The translations under genes and the position numbers were made by a program. The notes below the pieces were generated by a model. It worked only from the letters and a program-made list of their open reading frames with translations, made no database searches and was not told the origin of the DNA. 64,000 nucleotides of DNA from Neopestalotiopsis rosae (taxonomy: Eukaryota; Ascomycota; Sordariomycetes; Amphisphaeriales; Sporocadaceae). The first letter of the stretch is position 1, and every line of letters starts with the position of its first letter. Positions 12,303 through 25,200 of this stretch are shown here, one piece after another. The DNA lies in the NCBI GenBank assembly GCA_023078685.1, contig JALGAS010000008.1:1736001-1800000 (forward strand). Direction: 5' to 3'.

Positions 12303-13657
12303 TTATTTGAATGCATGAATGCAAACATACGCATTCAACCACATACTTGTGCAGTCACTCCCAACACCCGTATTCCAATTAATGAATTGCGTGGTCGTGA
12401 TCGCCGCCGCCTTGGCAATGCTATCACACGTATCGCCGCTAGCTACAAAGTGGAACTTGTCACAGTTTGGAGTCATGCCAGGCTGCGTAGGTGTCGGGGT
12501 GCTCACGCCATTACCCGTCGACGTTGTCGTACTGGTCGTCGTGACCGTGGTCGTCGGCGTCGTCCCGCCAATGACGCCCACGCACACGTAAACGCTGGCC
12601 TGCAAAGCCGTGCAGTCCGCCCCGGCGCTGTTCCAGCTGCTGAGCTGCGCGGTCGTAATGCTGTTGCGACTGGCCACCGCACTGCAGGTGTCGCCCGGGT
12701 TCACAAAGTCGAATTTGTTACAGTTGGAGACCATGTCAGGCTGGGAAGGGGTCGGGGTAGCGATACCTGTCGATGAGGTTGTCGTGGTGGTTGTCAGTGT
12801 GGTCCCCGTCGATATCAGGCCTACGCAAACATATACCGACGCCTGTAGCGCCGTGCAGTCTGCCCCGGCGTTATTCCACGTGCTGAGCTGCGCCGTACTG
12901 ATGCTGTTCCGGGCCGCTACAACGCTGCATGTGTCGCCTGGATTGACGAAGTCGAACTTATTGCAGTTCGATACCATGCCCGGCTGACTCGGCGTGGGCG
13001 TGACGATGCCCGTAGACGAGGTTGAGGTCGAAGTAGAGGTTGTGGTGACGGTGCCACTACCGGCGAGGAGACTGACGCACACATACACCGAAGCCTGTAA
13101 CGCTGTGCAGTCTGTCCCAGCATTGTTCCACGCGCTCAGCTGCGCGGTGGTAATGCCATTACGGCTTGCCACAATCGCGCACGTGTCCCCAGGGTTGACG
13201 AAGTCAAACTTGGCACAATTGGATACCATTCCCGGCTGACTGGGGGTGGGAGTTGACACACCGTTTCCAGTTGTCGTTGTGGTCGGCGCGCTGGAGGTTG
13301 TAGTGCCAGTGGTGGTGGTCACGGGCGGGATACCGAAATTGCGCTCCACGCAGTAGGACTGCCCGACATTGAGTGTGCAGGCCGTGCCGACCGAAGGATT
13401 CTGTTGGGCTGCTTGTGAGTAATCGCACATCGAATTGGTTGGAAGAGGAAGCTTACGTAGACTTGTTCGAAGTCGCTCAGGCTTATCCCGTTGGCACTCG
13501 CGATGGATGTGCACGTGTCAGTGCTTGAGGCCACGATCCACCACGAGCAGTCCGACACGGTGTTCGAGTCGGCTGTGGTAGGAGGGTCTTCCAGGTAGGC
13601 CACCCCAAGAGAAGTGAGGAGGCCAATTTGGACAAGCAGATACGCGGAGATTTTCAT
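12303..13657 (-). CDS. Secreted five-LysM protein (LysM effector type)
   Basis: Two exons, 13657-13457 and 13400-12303, with an in-phase 56-base intron; the product is 432 residues. An N-terminal signal peptide is followed by five LysM domains at roughly residues 34-85, 115-165, 195-245, 275-325 and 360-430. Each has the fungal pattern of a GDTC-like start, an Asn-rich WN segment and a closing CV or YC. The middle three are nearly identical (shared NKFDFVNPGDTC or NAKFDFVNPGDTC) and are joined by TTT/TST linkers and a conserved TPTPSQPGM motif. LysM domains bind chitin oligomers, and secreted fungal LysM-only proteins can shield hyphae or sequester chitin fragments. No catalytic domain is present. 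It lies in the same locus as a second LysM gene and a chitinase. Confidence 0.9.
12475..13260 (-). repeat. Tandem LysM-linker repeats
   Basis: Units of about 240-260 bases recur within the LysM gene, recognisable by the linker sequence at about 12475, 12733, 12975 and 13228. Each encodes one LysM domain and a Thr-rich linker. The near identity of the central units points to recent duplication or gene conversion. Confidence 0.8.
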
Positions 13658-14641
13658 TTTAGAAGTTCAGTGAGGGAATAGGGAGAAAATTCTGGTGGCA
13701 GGTGATGTTCTCAACGGACAAGAATGTTGTAGAAAGTTCGAGATGCACTCTGATATATTGCGAGGTAGTATAAGGCGTCGTTGTCGAATATCATAACCTG
13801 GCCTGCATGGACAAGGGTATCATGACATCTCATGATGTGCCACTGCCACTTCCATAAGGAGTCCTGGGACTCGGTCCTTCGTATTCCAGGGGGCAATATT
13901 GATCTTGGCGTGATGATATCTCTCGCAAAAAAACGATATGCCCTGGAAGATGGACTTAACGACTCAGAAAATAGCCTCAACTAGATCCACGTTGTAATGC
14001 AGTCAGCTCCGATGAAAATAGTTTGGCTTCCACTTCATCTCGAATAATTCGTCGAGACGTTGATCTACTGATCAATATTAACGCCACGTTGAGTCCAACT
14101 CGACGAGGATTAACATCCTACTTGAAAAATTTATGCGCATCTCAGGTTTGTTAGTCTTGATATTCCCAAAAGGATGAGGCCGCGGTTGTACCACGGTCTA
14201 CATGATTATATCAAAGTAACAGGTCAGGTATTGTGTACATGTTGCTGAACTATAAAGTTACTAACAAGGGAGGAATGACAGGGGTGTCCTGCGTGTGATT
14301 GAGCGCAAGTCTCACGCCCCCCTTGATGCAGCATGCTCAATGATCAATACTTCGCCGTGCCACATCAATGGTTCGTATAATGATGATCCGATCTTAGATT
14401 GCTAGATAGGATGGCCGAGTTCAGTGATGATAAGGTTAGTCTCTAGACGCTGACATGGATAATGCCGCGGCAGTCAGAGAGGAAAGGTAATTTCGCTGGT
14501 TCATCTGTAACAGCAGTCCGCGAGAACTTTTCTCTTTGAAGTCGGATCCCTCTGTCAAAGGGTTTTTGTGGACAGTCTCATCTTGGACACTCTCCGTCCT
14601 TGTCATTCCTTACCTATCATTGAAGAAATCAAACCAGCATC
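13658..14641. other. Divergent intergenic region, LysM gene to secreted protein
   Basis: This holds the promoters of the minus-strand LysM gene and the plus-strand unrecognised secreted protein. No further gene or clear motif is seen. Confidence 0.55.
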
Positions 14642-15822
14642 ATGGTATTCGATCTGCTCCTATTCGGCTTCCTTTTGTTTGCCTCGCCCGGTCATGCAGA
14701 CTTCCGCATGGCCACCGGCTCCGGTCGCATCCCCATCAAAATGATGGAAATGTCTGCAGCGGAAAGCCCGAAGGCGGCTCCTAACAATCTTCGCGTTGGC
14801 ATCACCGTTGATCGATTCTCGGCGGTTGACATGAAGCGGTCGACGGTGAACGCGTCCGACATGAACATATACGCGCGCCATACGCACATGTCGACCCACG
14901 CTCAACTTAGCAAGCGAGTGGACTGCGACCCGACCATGTCAGAGCAAGAGTGCCGGCGTCCACCGTTGTTCCCCATGCCGGCGTGCTTTTGGTGCCCGAA
15001 GGCGGCCGTATTAGATGAGTAAGTAATCGGAGTTGAATGCAGCATGCATTTTTTAACTAGACTCGTCACAGCCCGTTTGCGCTGCTAGCGACATTCACGA
15101 CCGACGAGTTCAAGCGGCGTACGCGCGCCAACCCGGCCACTGACCTACGCGACACGTGCGTCTTCTATAGTCGCACCGTCATCGCGGGAGGCCCTTCCGC
15201 GCTGAGCCGCGTTGCCACACAGCTGGCGTGTCAGTACGGCAAGTACAGCATTTGGCACCTATGGCCGAACCGCAAGAACGAGCAGAACAACAATCGACTC
15301 CTGAACTTTTATGGTATTTTCTCGCCGGATAACCGTCTATACAGCATCAGCAAGATGGGCGTCATACCCGGGACGAGCCCGCCCAAGGACTACTTCCGTG
15401 TCTACTTCGAGAACATGTCAGAGGCCATGGCGCAGATGTGCACCGGACAGATTTACTTGCTCACTCAGACGCCGCAAAACCTCGCGCAGTACGGCGTTCC
15501 GCCTCTCGCGCCAAACATTTGGTCTGGAAAGGAACTGCCGGCGTTGAGAAACCATCTTCAAGAGCTCGAAAGCAGTCTGATCGTCATTGACAGCGAGCAA
15601 TATGCTGCAGGCAATGTAGTCGCATACCAGGTCAACTGGCGCACGCTGAATGTGCAGGGTAATGGCTTCTTTCCATTCCGGAAGAGGGATGTCGAGTATG
15701 AGCCCGTACTGGTACCGTATAATTTAACTGTAGACATGGGGCCGTGGACGCAGAAGCGGGCGGATTTGTGTGACGACTCAGGGGTGGATGACGAGCCTGC
15801 TGGGATGGACTTTTTTGGCTGA
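14642..15822 (+). CDS. Unrecognised secreted protein of the LysM/chitinase locus
   Basis: Exons 14642-15018 and 15072-15822, with an in-phase 53-base intron, encode 375 residues. The start is chosen because it opens a clean signal peptide (LLLFGFLLFASPGHA). A SKR dibasic site near residue 97 could be cut by a Kex2-type protease, leaving a mature chain that begins with a Cys-rich segment (VDCDPTMSEQEC, then FPMPACFWCPK). The larger C-terminal part contains DTCVFYSRT, ACQYGKYSIWHLW, a second pair of cysteines and an acidic end. I do not recognise the family. Its place between two LysM genes and near the chitinase suggests a role in the same wall- or chitin-directed secretion, by context only. 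Confidence 0.8.
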
Positions 15823-16539
15823 TCAGGGGTGGAGGGAGCGCTGATATGGTGTGCCTTGATGGTCATCTGGATACGTGACTCGCCGTTTCAATCGCATAGT
15901 ATAGTTTGATATCTAGGGAAAACTGTGGATTTTACTAAATAAAACCCCGGGCTAAGGATGCTCAGTCCGCCACGACTCACTTGGTCCAATGTTAGCGACA
16001 TGTCCCTGGTCGGGTCTTTGAGGCGGACTCGTAGACGTTCCACTATATTAGGTCGGGACCCTGGGAAGGTGTACACGGCCGCTCAACGGCCGCACGGCCG
16101 TTGCAGGGACCTTGCATTGGGCGCCATATGACCGTATGTCCACATAATTAAGTTGCACTCTCCCAGGAACGGATTCCTTCGGCCCCCAAATTGCAATCTG
16201 ACATGTCTGACTGCATCCCAATGGAACTCTTTTTGTATGCGACCTTCCGTCGATAGTTCCTATCATCAAGGCCAATGGCATCCTCTGCCCACCCCGGTCT
16301 GTGCTGCATGGTTCGCGGGCAGGTTTATTGGCAGCTCTATGGCTTTCGCCTCTTATGTCCTTGTAAATATCCCACGAGCCTGTGAACCCCGCACTCGTTT
16401 GTATAGGAGCGTGACTTTTATTCGCAGACATTTGGACGTCCAACCACTTTTCCCACACCTCTTCAGCACTATCTGTCACTTCCTGGAAAGGATTTCCATC
16501 TCATTTCCCTCTCACTGATCAACATACAAGAAGAGCCAC
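15823..16539. other. Intergenic DNA upstream of the ankyrin-type gene
   Basis: No gene is supported. Around 16080 there is a compact inverted motif of CGGCCG/GGCCGC type (ACGGCCGCTCAACGGCCGC). Confidence 0.5.
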
Positions 16540-17270
16540 ATGTTCATCTGCCCCCGATCGCCGGGCCACCCGGTGCCCCACGTCAGCGTGTACCCGAACC
16601 TGACCGAGTTCGAGGCCGAGCTCGCGCAGGAAGACGAGGAATGTTTCGGTTGGGCGACGGCGAGGCTCGCCCTACAGGAGATTTCACTTGAGATCTATTT
16701 CGAGAGGCTGATTGATCACATTCGTGAGGGCGGAGCGCGCCACACCTGGGACAAGACCAAGACGAACTTGCAGCATGCGTTGCAGGTGGACTTGATCGCT
16801 GGCGCGTTCAAAGCAAGGATGTTGAAGAAAGCCCTTGGGAAAATATCTGCTGCGGGTGAGTCTGGTCATCTTACGTCATCCCAGTCATGCTTTTGCAGTG
16901 GCACATCAGTAATTATGTCGACCCTGACCCGCCGACAATTGACCCTGGCATACAACCTAGCTAAGATATTGTTCAGACGCCGACGCATTGAAAACTCTCT
17001 GTCTAACCTTCTACCATCAGCCTGACCCCGTCGAACTACAACGTGATGTCGGTGCCCAGCTAGCGTCCTCTCCGCCGTGGATAATTGATATCCTGGGCAT
17101 GATTGCATATGCCCGGAGGCACGTTGGCGTGTTGGCGTATCTGACAGTAAATTTCAGGGCATCAACCTCTACCAGCCCACGCGGATCCAAGACCAGCTTC
17201 GATTTACTAGGACCGGTCGTGCTATCCCCCCGGGCAGGCCAGAGCACGAAGTTTGAGCATGGAGGTGGGG

Positions 17271-17301
<31 letters not shown>

Positions 17302-18010
17302 CCGAGTAACCGAGTGGAAGCTATGGACTGCTCTACTGAGGGCTGAGAAGGGTGCCTGGGTGCATTATCCACTGTCACAGACGACAGATGCAGCTGGGTT
17401 GCCAGCGGGTTTGTATCATGGGCTGCACTGGTTGGCCGATTATTGGGCGCACGATCCGCACCTGCGCGATACGGACGAGTGCCGTGAGTTCCTAGCCGCT
17501 CTGCACGAAGGGGACGTCGTGCTAGGCCCTGTCACCATCAGCCGATTCCTCTCGATCACCGAAGGCACTAGTATGGCCTTTACCAAGGGCGACTTTCTTC
17601 CCGTCGGCCTCGAGTCCGCGAGGACTATGCTCGAGGCATTTCCCATGAGTGAAGTGCTTACCCCGGAATACCCAGGCGGCGACTCCGCTCAGATTGCTTT
17701 GCCCCTCACGCAGTGGCCACTCAAGAACGGCGATAGACTAACTATTATGGAGATACTGCTTGAGCAGGGGCTAAGGGTTGATGGGCGGCTTGCCGACTAC
17801 GGATGGGCCGCGGGCCAGGGAAGGCCAGAAACACAGATCCGGGATACTTGCCTGATTCAGGCGGCTGAGCGAGGGGACACGGACATGGTCAAGCTACTGG
17901 TCGGGCATGGTGCTGGGAAAGATGAGAAGGGTGCTCATGGGCAGACAGCTGCTGAGAGAGCGAGAAGTAAGCGTCATGTGAAAGTTGCAAAGTGGTTGGA
18001 GTCAGACTAG
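16540..18010 (+). CDS. Ankyrin-repeat protein, 5' exon structure unresolved
   Basis: The 3' part (about 17020-18010) is one long exon ending in two ankyrin-like repeats; the last reads CLIQAAERGDTDMVKLLVGHGA and then the GQTAAERA pattern. A first exon, 16540-16855, gives an acidic, Leu-rich N-terminus and ends at a good GTGAGT donor. A short stretch after 16899 reads HISNYVDPDPPTIDPG, which looks coding, but its frame does not join cleanly to either neighbour using acceptors I can see. The true model may use an unusual splice, or the gene may be damaged. A ten-Asn run is encoded at 17272-17302. Without a signal peptide it is probably intracellular. Function is unknown; ankyrin repeats generally mediate protein binding. 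Confidence 0.55.
17272..17302 (+). repeat. (AAC)n microsatellite coding for poly-Asn
   Basis: About ten AAC/CAA-phase triplets in a row lie within the ankyrin-type gene and encode ten consecutive asparagines. Length variation here would keep the frame. Confidence 0.9.
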
Positions 18011-19141
18011 GAACTAGGTCAGGTATAGACGCACTCAGCTAAATGGACATTTCAGAGGCATGGCATCACGTCGCATTCGTAAGTCCGAGAGCCTTCAATA
18101 AAGTGGGTATGTGTGGCACGATCAGCGTCTCAAAGATCTATACGCATTACAATCTCGCGATATTGGATTGCCAAACTCACAATCTTCAATATGTAAGCAC
18201 GCATTAATCCGATATGCAGCCAAAATCTTACGCAGACACGCGACTTTGTAGTGCCCCTGTCTCGTCACATTGGGGGGTGTCAGCATTGCAGGATGCAACA
18301 GCGATTAAGTTAGGTTGAAATAAGCATATACCAAGGTTTCCGTAGCCATACCCCTGCCAAGCGACCCCGAATCCTCCATCATTTCTGTCACGCACCACCG
18401 GGCTTTGCCCGACTCAGCCAACCGTGGAAGCCTTATGATGCCATTTTCGGCGTTTCGGCCGTGTGTCTCGGAGCGGTCGTCTGAATGCGGACGCTTATGG
18501 GGCCTTGATCATATGGGTAAACTTCAGATCAAAACTGCGCGAATATACACATTCGTGCACCAGCCCGGCAGGATTAGCATTATTGTCTTGGCACTGCAAC
18601 GGTCGCAAATCCCAACCTGATTCTAAGCATTGTAACTTAATTTCCCCGACGGGATATAGGATTGTCCATCACCAGATTATCAGATCATCAGTGCAGGGAT
18701 GCGGTCCGGATGGTCTGACTCACATCAATGATGTAGGTGATATGGGGACCCGGAATAATGAGTCAATGAGCACATTCTGTATCTCTGGAAATATTGGTTC
18801 TAAATAATATCATACTCCACTCATACTCCAGTTCTATAATTATATACGACCCACAACAAGGCGAGTAGTTTGTTAATCTACTGTTGAAAACAGACAAGCA
18901 TTTTAAGTAACTCACCTTGGCTTCAAGATCAGCCAATAGTGAAGTCCGGGTCCACACACGATACTGATTTCACGCAATACGCAAGTGAGAAGTGAAGCAA
19001 AAAATAATTCGTCATCGGCAGACTTTGTTAGCCAAGATCGTCTATTCAGTTCACAGTATGCCGTTAGAAACAGAAAACTATGTTGCGAGGAAAATCCATA
19101 ATTCAGAATCTTCAACGTGCGCATCGTCCCCCCAACCTTTA
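18011..19141. other. Convergent intergenic region
   Basis: This is the 3' flank of both the ankyrin-type gene and the second LysM gene. No coding or RNA gene can be supported. Confidence 0.6.
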
Positions 19142-21290
19142 TCAGGGAAAGCCGGGATGAAACGTCGGCGTTCCGACGCAGTAATCGTATCCTCTCACGA
19201 TACCGGAACCTGACGGATGAGAAAGTTATTATGAGCATTAAGAAAATTGAAAAGAAGAAAAGTTGTTGGAGCTCAAGGAGAGGACAGGGCGGGGCCAACT
19301 CACAGTCACTATTCACCGACGGATTCCATGCCACGAAGCGGGAGTGGTCCAACTTGTATTTGGTCTCAAAGATGCCGCACGGATTGGAGGCCGCTGGTGG
19401 AGACAAGAATCAGCCACAATACGCAGGGGGAAATGCGGGGAGGCACTTTGGGGTAGGGGAACTTACGGGCCGTGTCATTGGCCACGGACCAGTAACTGCA
19501 GGTCGAGATTGTACCAGCCGGCTTGTAATGCTCCACGGCGGCGCAGTATGTGTTTCCTGCCCAAGTTTAGTCACGCCAAGTCCTCGCCACAATATCAACA
19601 CAGATAAGAACATACCAGGGATGAACTCCGAGCAATCCGTTCCCACCGAGGGATTCCATGCCGCCACCGCTGCCTTAGAGATGTTATACCTCTGGGCAAA
19701 CACATCACATGTCCATGCCGGCGGCGCCAGGGCCGGGAATATGCATTCAGGCACGGTATCCGCCGCCAGCGTCAATGTGGGCTGCACACAGTACTGAAAC
19801 ATGAAGCTCAGCTCGCATGGCACGTCGAAGCCGCCCGTGGTATTGATTCCCGGGTTCCACAGCAACAGCTCGTCCATGGTGATGCCATATGCAGCCGCCA
19901 CGTCCTCGCACGCATAACTGACCGTGCCGTTGGCCAGGTCCATCACCACAGGGGGAGTGGCGTACACTTCGCAGTTCTCCCAGCTGGCGTTGGCGAAGGG
20001 CGTCACGTAATTCTCGTTCGGGAGCAGCGTCGCCTGTGCAGTCGCGCTGGGGAACAAACTGAAGGCGCTGCCGCTGTTAGTCACCACAAGGGTGTACGCA
20101 GTAGTCGTGGACGTGGGTCCGTCTTCTCCGGGCGACGGGTCCACCCAGCTGCCGCCCGGGTTCGATGCGCACAGCACCATGTTTTTAGACGCGAGTTTTC
20201 CAATGTTGCCGCATAGGGGGCCGACCTCAGGATTCCAGCTGACCAACTGTGGCTTGGTAAGGCCCAAACGCGACGCGATAGTGTCGCATGTCTCTCCGAG
20301 CCCCGGAGCGTACGGCGTACACTGCATGGCGCTTGGGATACAGAGGCTGCCTGACGTAGGGAATCCGGCACAGTACGCAGGCAGTCCGTTAGCCTGAAGC
20401 AGGGCGGCGCTGTTGATGTGGTTATTGATTGAGACTGACTCGCACGTGTCTCCGGCCTGGATAGCATAGGTGGCACCCTGACAAGTTGAGTCTGACGTTG
20501 TGGCGCTAATGTGGTTTCCCAGTGTCAATATACATTTGTAAACAGTTGATACATTGAAAAGTAAGGATGCTCACGCCAAGGACCAAGTGGTCCGCGTCGC
20601 CAACGTCGGCACCGAGATCGTCGCGCTGCAAGCGCTTGTCACGTTCGCCAGTGCCGTTTGGTACGCCAGTGCGGAAGATATGGGCATGGCCAACATAGTG
20701 GCCAAGCTCGACACGACACAGTCGTTACACACCACCGATGATGCAATGGTCGTGGCTGTGGCTGCTGCGCTCGTGCTGATGGGCATCTGGTTTGCTGGGG
20801 GTTTGCTGGGTCAATACCCAGTAGGTCGCGCATCACCGCGTTGCACTGTTGTCCGGCGCTGTCATGATCATTAGTTACTGATATGTATTTGTTGAGCAGG
20901 CCGGATTCGAAATTGGCTCGGGACATGAACTCACGCATTTTTCAAGCATACAGCCTGATACCTCTCATACACCGACTCTGCCCCAAAAGCCGCCAAATAC
21001 ATGAAACCGTCGCCGCCATCGTAGCGCGTGGTACCGCACGCCTGATTTATGCGGCGAATGTACGTCGTGAGCGCACTCTGGCAGGACGTTGTGCACACTG
21101 CGGCCAGGGTCGCGTCCGTCTCAAAGCGCCCGTTGCCGGCGTATAAGAGCCCCGGGTCGCAGGCTACGGACTGGTCCAACACGGAAACACATGTTGAGGA
21201 CAAACCCGTGACATTGACTCCCGAGAGAAGGATCTGCGCGGTCGAAAGACCGACGTGGAGGATAGTGAAGGCAAAAGATCGAAGTCTCAT
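19142..21290 (-). CDS. Secreted multi-LysM protein, seven exons
   Basis: Proposed exons are 21290-20935, 20858-20837, 20786-20575, 20505-19616, 19556-19467, 19393-19304 and 19209-19142. Phases agree throughout, giving 575 residues. The second junction (20836-20787) is the least certain. A signal peptide is followed by a Cys-rich N-terminal region typical of large fungal LysM proteins (CxxxC pairs, SSTCVSVLDQSVACDPG). Five LysM-like domains come next: one near TCQGATYAIQAGDTC, one with SWNPEVGPLC, one degenerate with LLWNPGINTTGG, one with AWNPSVGTDC and a last with AWNPSVNSDC that ends in YDYCVG. Several LysM units are split by introns at similar positions. It is divergently arranged with the chitinase at 22297, about 1 kb apart, so shared regulation is likely. 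Confidence 0.85.
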
Positions 21291-22296
21291 TGTTATCCAG
21301 GGCGATGAAAGTCCTGTGTGGCCTTGGTAATGATACGGAACCTACTAGAGAGTGAGCATCACTATTTGATGATATCTTGGATGTCTTCGAGGCTTGACAG
21401 GCAGTATCAGTGCAAGTTTTAGGAAATTCGATCAGCTGTCATGTGTGAACTTGATAGAGTCCTGGTCGATGAGATCCTCTGGGCCTAGACGGCAGCAGGT
21501 TCAGCCTTCGGGGTGTAATTAGAACATACAATTGGAAACGCCATAATAGTACCACCCGAATTCAGAATTTGGGTACCATTTGTCTTACATGCATGAAACT
21601 ATCGAATAAAGTCAGTCGATAATATTCCAATGCCCTGAATACCGCAACCTGTGCCTCATCAAACTATTTTATGCGTTGAGGCACGGGAAATTGCAATCTT
21701 GTGATCGGAAGGCATTCCGCTTTCAGCATATACTTGGATGTAAGCTTACGATCGATATCACAGTATGAGCAGGGTCACTTGGATCCTTCTCAGATTTTAG
21801 CCATACGACTAAAACCATATTGGTTGTGAGGTTTGACCAAAACGGTCACTTTCAGGGGTCCTCCAATCAATTATCGGCAGGGGCAACTGTCAGGTACCGA
21901 ATACAAGCCTCGATACTTCTGAGAATCAGCAACACAACCGGGTTGCCATTCAATGGAATTGACATGGGCGTCTAACGGGCGAATATCGCCGGCATATACT
22001 GCACTCAAAGCAATATCAGAGTCACGAATTATGGTCTGATGTCAGGCACATCCGCGCCGTAGTTATATCGAGTCTGTCAAGATTATTATTCACGCTCGGA
22101 TCTGCGACCTTTCACTTGAGGTTCGTGACGGAAGCTTCTTCGTTCCTCGGCTTTTTGTCAGATAATCTTGTCACTCATTTCCTTCTTTTCCTCCAGTATT
22201 TCCCAAATGCTCTGCCGAGCCTTCTATGAGTGAACGGTTCTTTCAGAAGATCTTACCATACATTCTTGTGGTCTTTCCTTTTCAAGCATCAAGACT
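21291..22296. promoter_or_regulatory. Divergent promoter region, LysM protein and chitinase
   Basis: About 1 kb separates the two start codons, which face away from each other. No gene is visible in it. Co-expression through this region is inferred from layout only; no specific binding site is claimed. Confidence 0.5.
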
Positions 22297-25200
22297 ATGA
22301 GACGACCGTGGCCTTCTTCACTCACTATCTGCCTTCTGGCATTTGCCCTTTGGGTACCTTCACTCGTCCTCGCAGAGGGTGAAGAATGTGGCAGCCAAGC
22401 CGGTGGCGTATCATGTCCGCTCAACGTCTGCTGCTCACAATGGGGCTTTTGCGGCACGGAGTTTGTAAGTACATCATCGCAGCAATCGATTGTGTACCAC
22501 TAACACAACAGCCAGGACTTCTGCGATATACCAGAGAAGCACTGCCAAAGTAATTGCGGTATGGACTTCGCTCCGGCAAATCCGTACAACTATGACGTGC
22601 GCGAGACGGTCATTGGATACTACGAGACGTGGCTCTCGGACGCGCAGGGCTGCTCCAAGGCGGACCTAGGCCGAGTCCCCACGGGATCGGTGAGCCACAT
22701 CAACACTGCTTTCGGCTACATCGACCCCGGGACATTTGACATCGTGCCAATGGAGGGCGCAAATGTTAGTATCTACCGTAACGTCGCCGGGCTGAAAGGC
22801 CAGGACCCCAACCTGAAGGTGTGGCTAAGCCTTGGCGGCTGGGACTTCAGCAACAACGACACCAAGTGGCAGCCCGTATTCGGCGACATATCTAGCAGCA
22901 GCGCCAACCGGTCCAAATTCATCGCCGCGCTCATCAAGTTCATGCGCGAGTGGGGTTTCGACGGAGTCGACCTTGACTGGGAGTACCCGGGCGCTCCTGA
23001 TCGAAGAGGAAACCCAGAGGACGGCAAGAACTACCTGTTCCTGGTGCAGGACATTCGTACTGCCTTCGACGATATGGGCAAGGGTTGGGGCGTCAGCTTC
23101 ACCGCGCCGGCGTCGTACTGGTACATGCGCTGGTTCAATATCGAGTCCATGGCCCAGTACGTCGACTGGATCAACCTGATGAGCTACGACCTCCACGGCA
23201 GCTGGGATTCGCTGGGGAACTGGATCGGACCGCATGTGTACGCTCACACCAATATGACCGAAATCAAGAGTGCGCTGCAGCTGCTTTGGAGAAACAATGT
23301 GCCGGCCGAAAAGGTAAATCTCGGCCTGGCTTTCTATGGTCGTAGTTACACACTTGAAGACCCCGAATGTGACACTCCGGGCTGTGTGTTTACAGACCCT
23401 GGGAGGCCGTACCGATGCGGTACCCAAGGCGGATACCTACCATACAAGGACATTGCCGAAATTCGGAAGGCCAAGGACGCTCACGAGGTACACGACGAGG
23501 AGACGGGTGCAATGTACATGACGTATGACCACGACCAGTGGGTGTCCTTCGACACACCCGAGACGCTCAAGGCCAAGGTCGATTACGCCAACGAGATCGG
23601 CCTGCGGGGAATCTTTATCTGGGCCATCGACCAGGACACCGAGAACCTTGATCTTTTGAAGGGCGTCATGGGCGACAAGGGCCTCGATTACTTTGGCACT
23701 GGCATCGGCGCCGACTCCAATTACACGTCTTACAAACCCGGTGGATGCCACTTCACGGATTGCGGAAAAACCACGTGCGGGATCGGCGAAAATCTACTCG
23801 ACACAGTGCGCTGCCCCGACGGCGACGGTAAGACTCGCAGGGCGCTCTGCTGCGCCATCGATGGGACCCCGGACCCAGACTTCTGCCACTGGCGCGGCGG
23901 CCGCAGCTTCCTGGGGTTGTTCGACTTTGGCTGCTCAAACGGCAACACGTGCGAGTCCAACGAGGAGCTGATCGCTACCAGTAACTACTACAAGGACTCA
24001 GATGGCGATGATGAATCGTGTCTGGGCATCGGCGAGGCCAGCTACTGTTGCGAGACAGTACAGACGGGGCCTAATGTGTGCGAGTGGACGCCCAAGGGGA
24101 CCTGCGTGGACCCGGGCGCCAATAACCCGTCTGACTATGATGACATGTGCCGCGACGGGACGTATGCGGTCACCTTTGCGGTGGAAAAGTGCCCTATCGG
24201 CAAGATGACAGCCTTCTGCTGCGATGACGGCGCTAAAGTGCACCGCATGGAGGGCGAGATACCATTCAAAGACGGTTGCGAGTGGCGAATTACTTACGAT
24301 GGCAGGGAGTGCTCGGATGGCAAGTGCTCGGTCTGTCGTGCTACCGAAAGCTGCACCGACGGTTGGGAAACAGATTTTGGCGTGCATTACATTGACCAGG
24401 TCTGGGATCATGCAGATGGCTGGGGAGACTTTCAGGACAAATTTGCCGGCTGCCGCGACAGCCAGGGCCGCATGCCCGGTCGGCTCTGCTGCAATCAGGA
24501 CGCGCTGCGGGTTGACGTCAAGACCTTGCCGGTGCCCGTCGAGAATATCTTCTTCAAGAGTGACCTGGATGATCTTCCGGCTGGGAGCACGACCGATTTT
24601 GGCATACAGATCGACAAGACCATCACGCAGAGTAGCGACCCAGGCCATAGTGACCCCAATGCCAACGGCTTCGCCTGGCACATCATGGACGGGCCGCTGG
24701 GTGAGTTCGCCACGCTCGACAAGCGCGACAACGCCCACTGGTCCGTGTATGACTGCGACACGGAGGAGCACGACGGCCGCCAGACCGCCAAGGTTGTTTG
24801 TACTGACCACACCGACGCCAGTAATTGTCACGAGCTGTGGATCGGCGGGGCAGTCGAGGGTAAGGTCCTCAAGATGCCGGCAGGATGCGGGCCGGGCAAA
24901 TACGCCATGGCCGTGGCTCTCGACGAAATAACTTCGGAGACGCCGCCCCGCGATGTAACTATCAACGGCATAGGCCCCCGCACTCCCAAGCCGACCGTGT
25001 ATAGCCTGACGTTCGACTACGATTTCTCGCCGTTGCAGAAGCGCGACAGTAACATCCTGCTCCGCATCGATTACTCCGATAACCCAGGATACTGGAGCGA
25101 GATTGTGGCGGCACCCGCGGGCCAGCAAAAACGCGACATGCACACCGAGGTGGAGCGCGACCACGCTGGCGACTGGCACAGCTACCTTGACGCGCGGTTC

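Noticed and set aside
12475..13260. Regular spaced repeats that might suggest a CRISPR or satellite array
   Set aside because: Units of about 250 bases encode LysM domains in a continuous frame, and the organism is a fungus.
18405..18807. Overlapping short plus-strand frames in the convergent intergenic region
   Set aside because: Different frames are open over the same bases, with no start context, motif or splice sites to prefer one.
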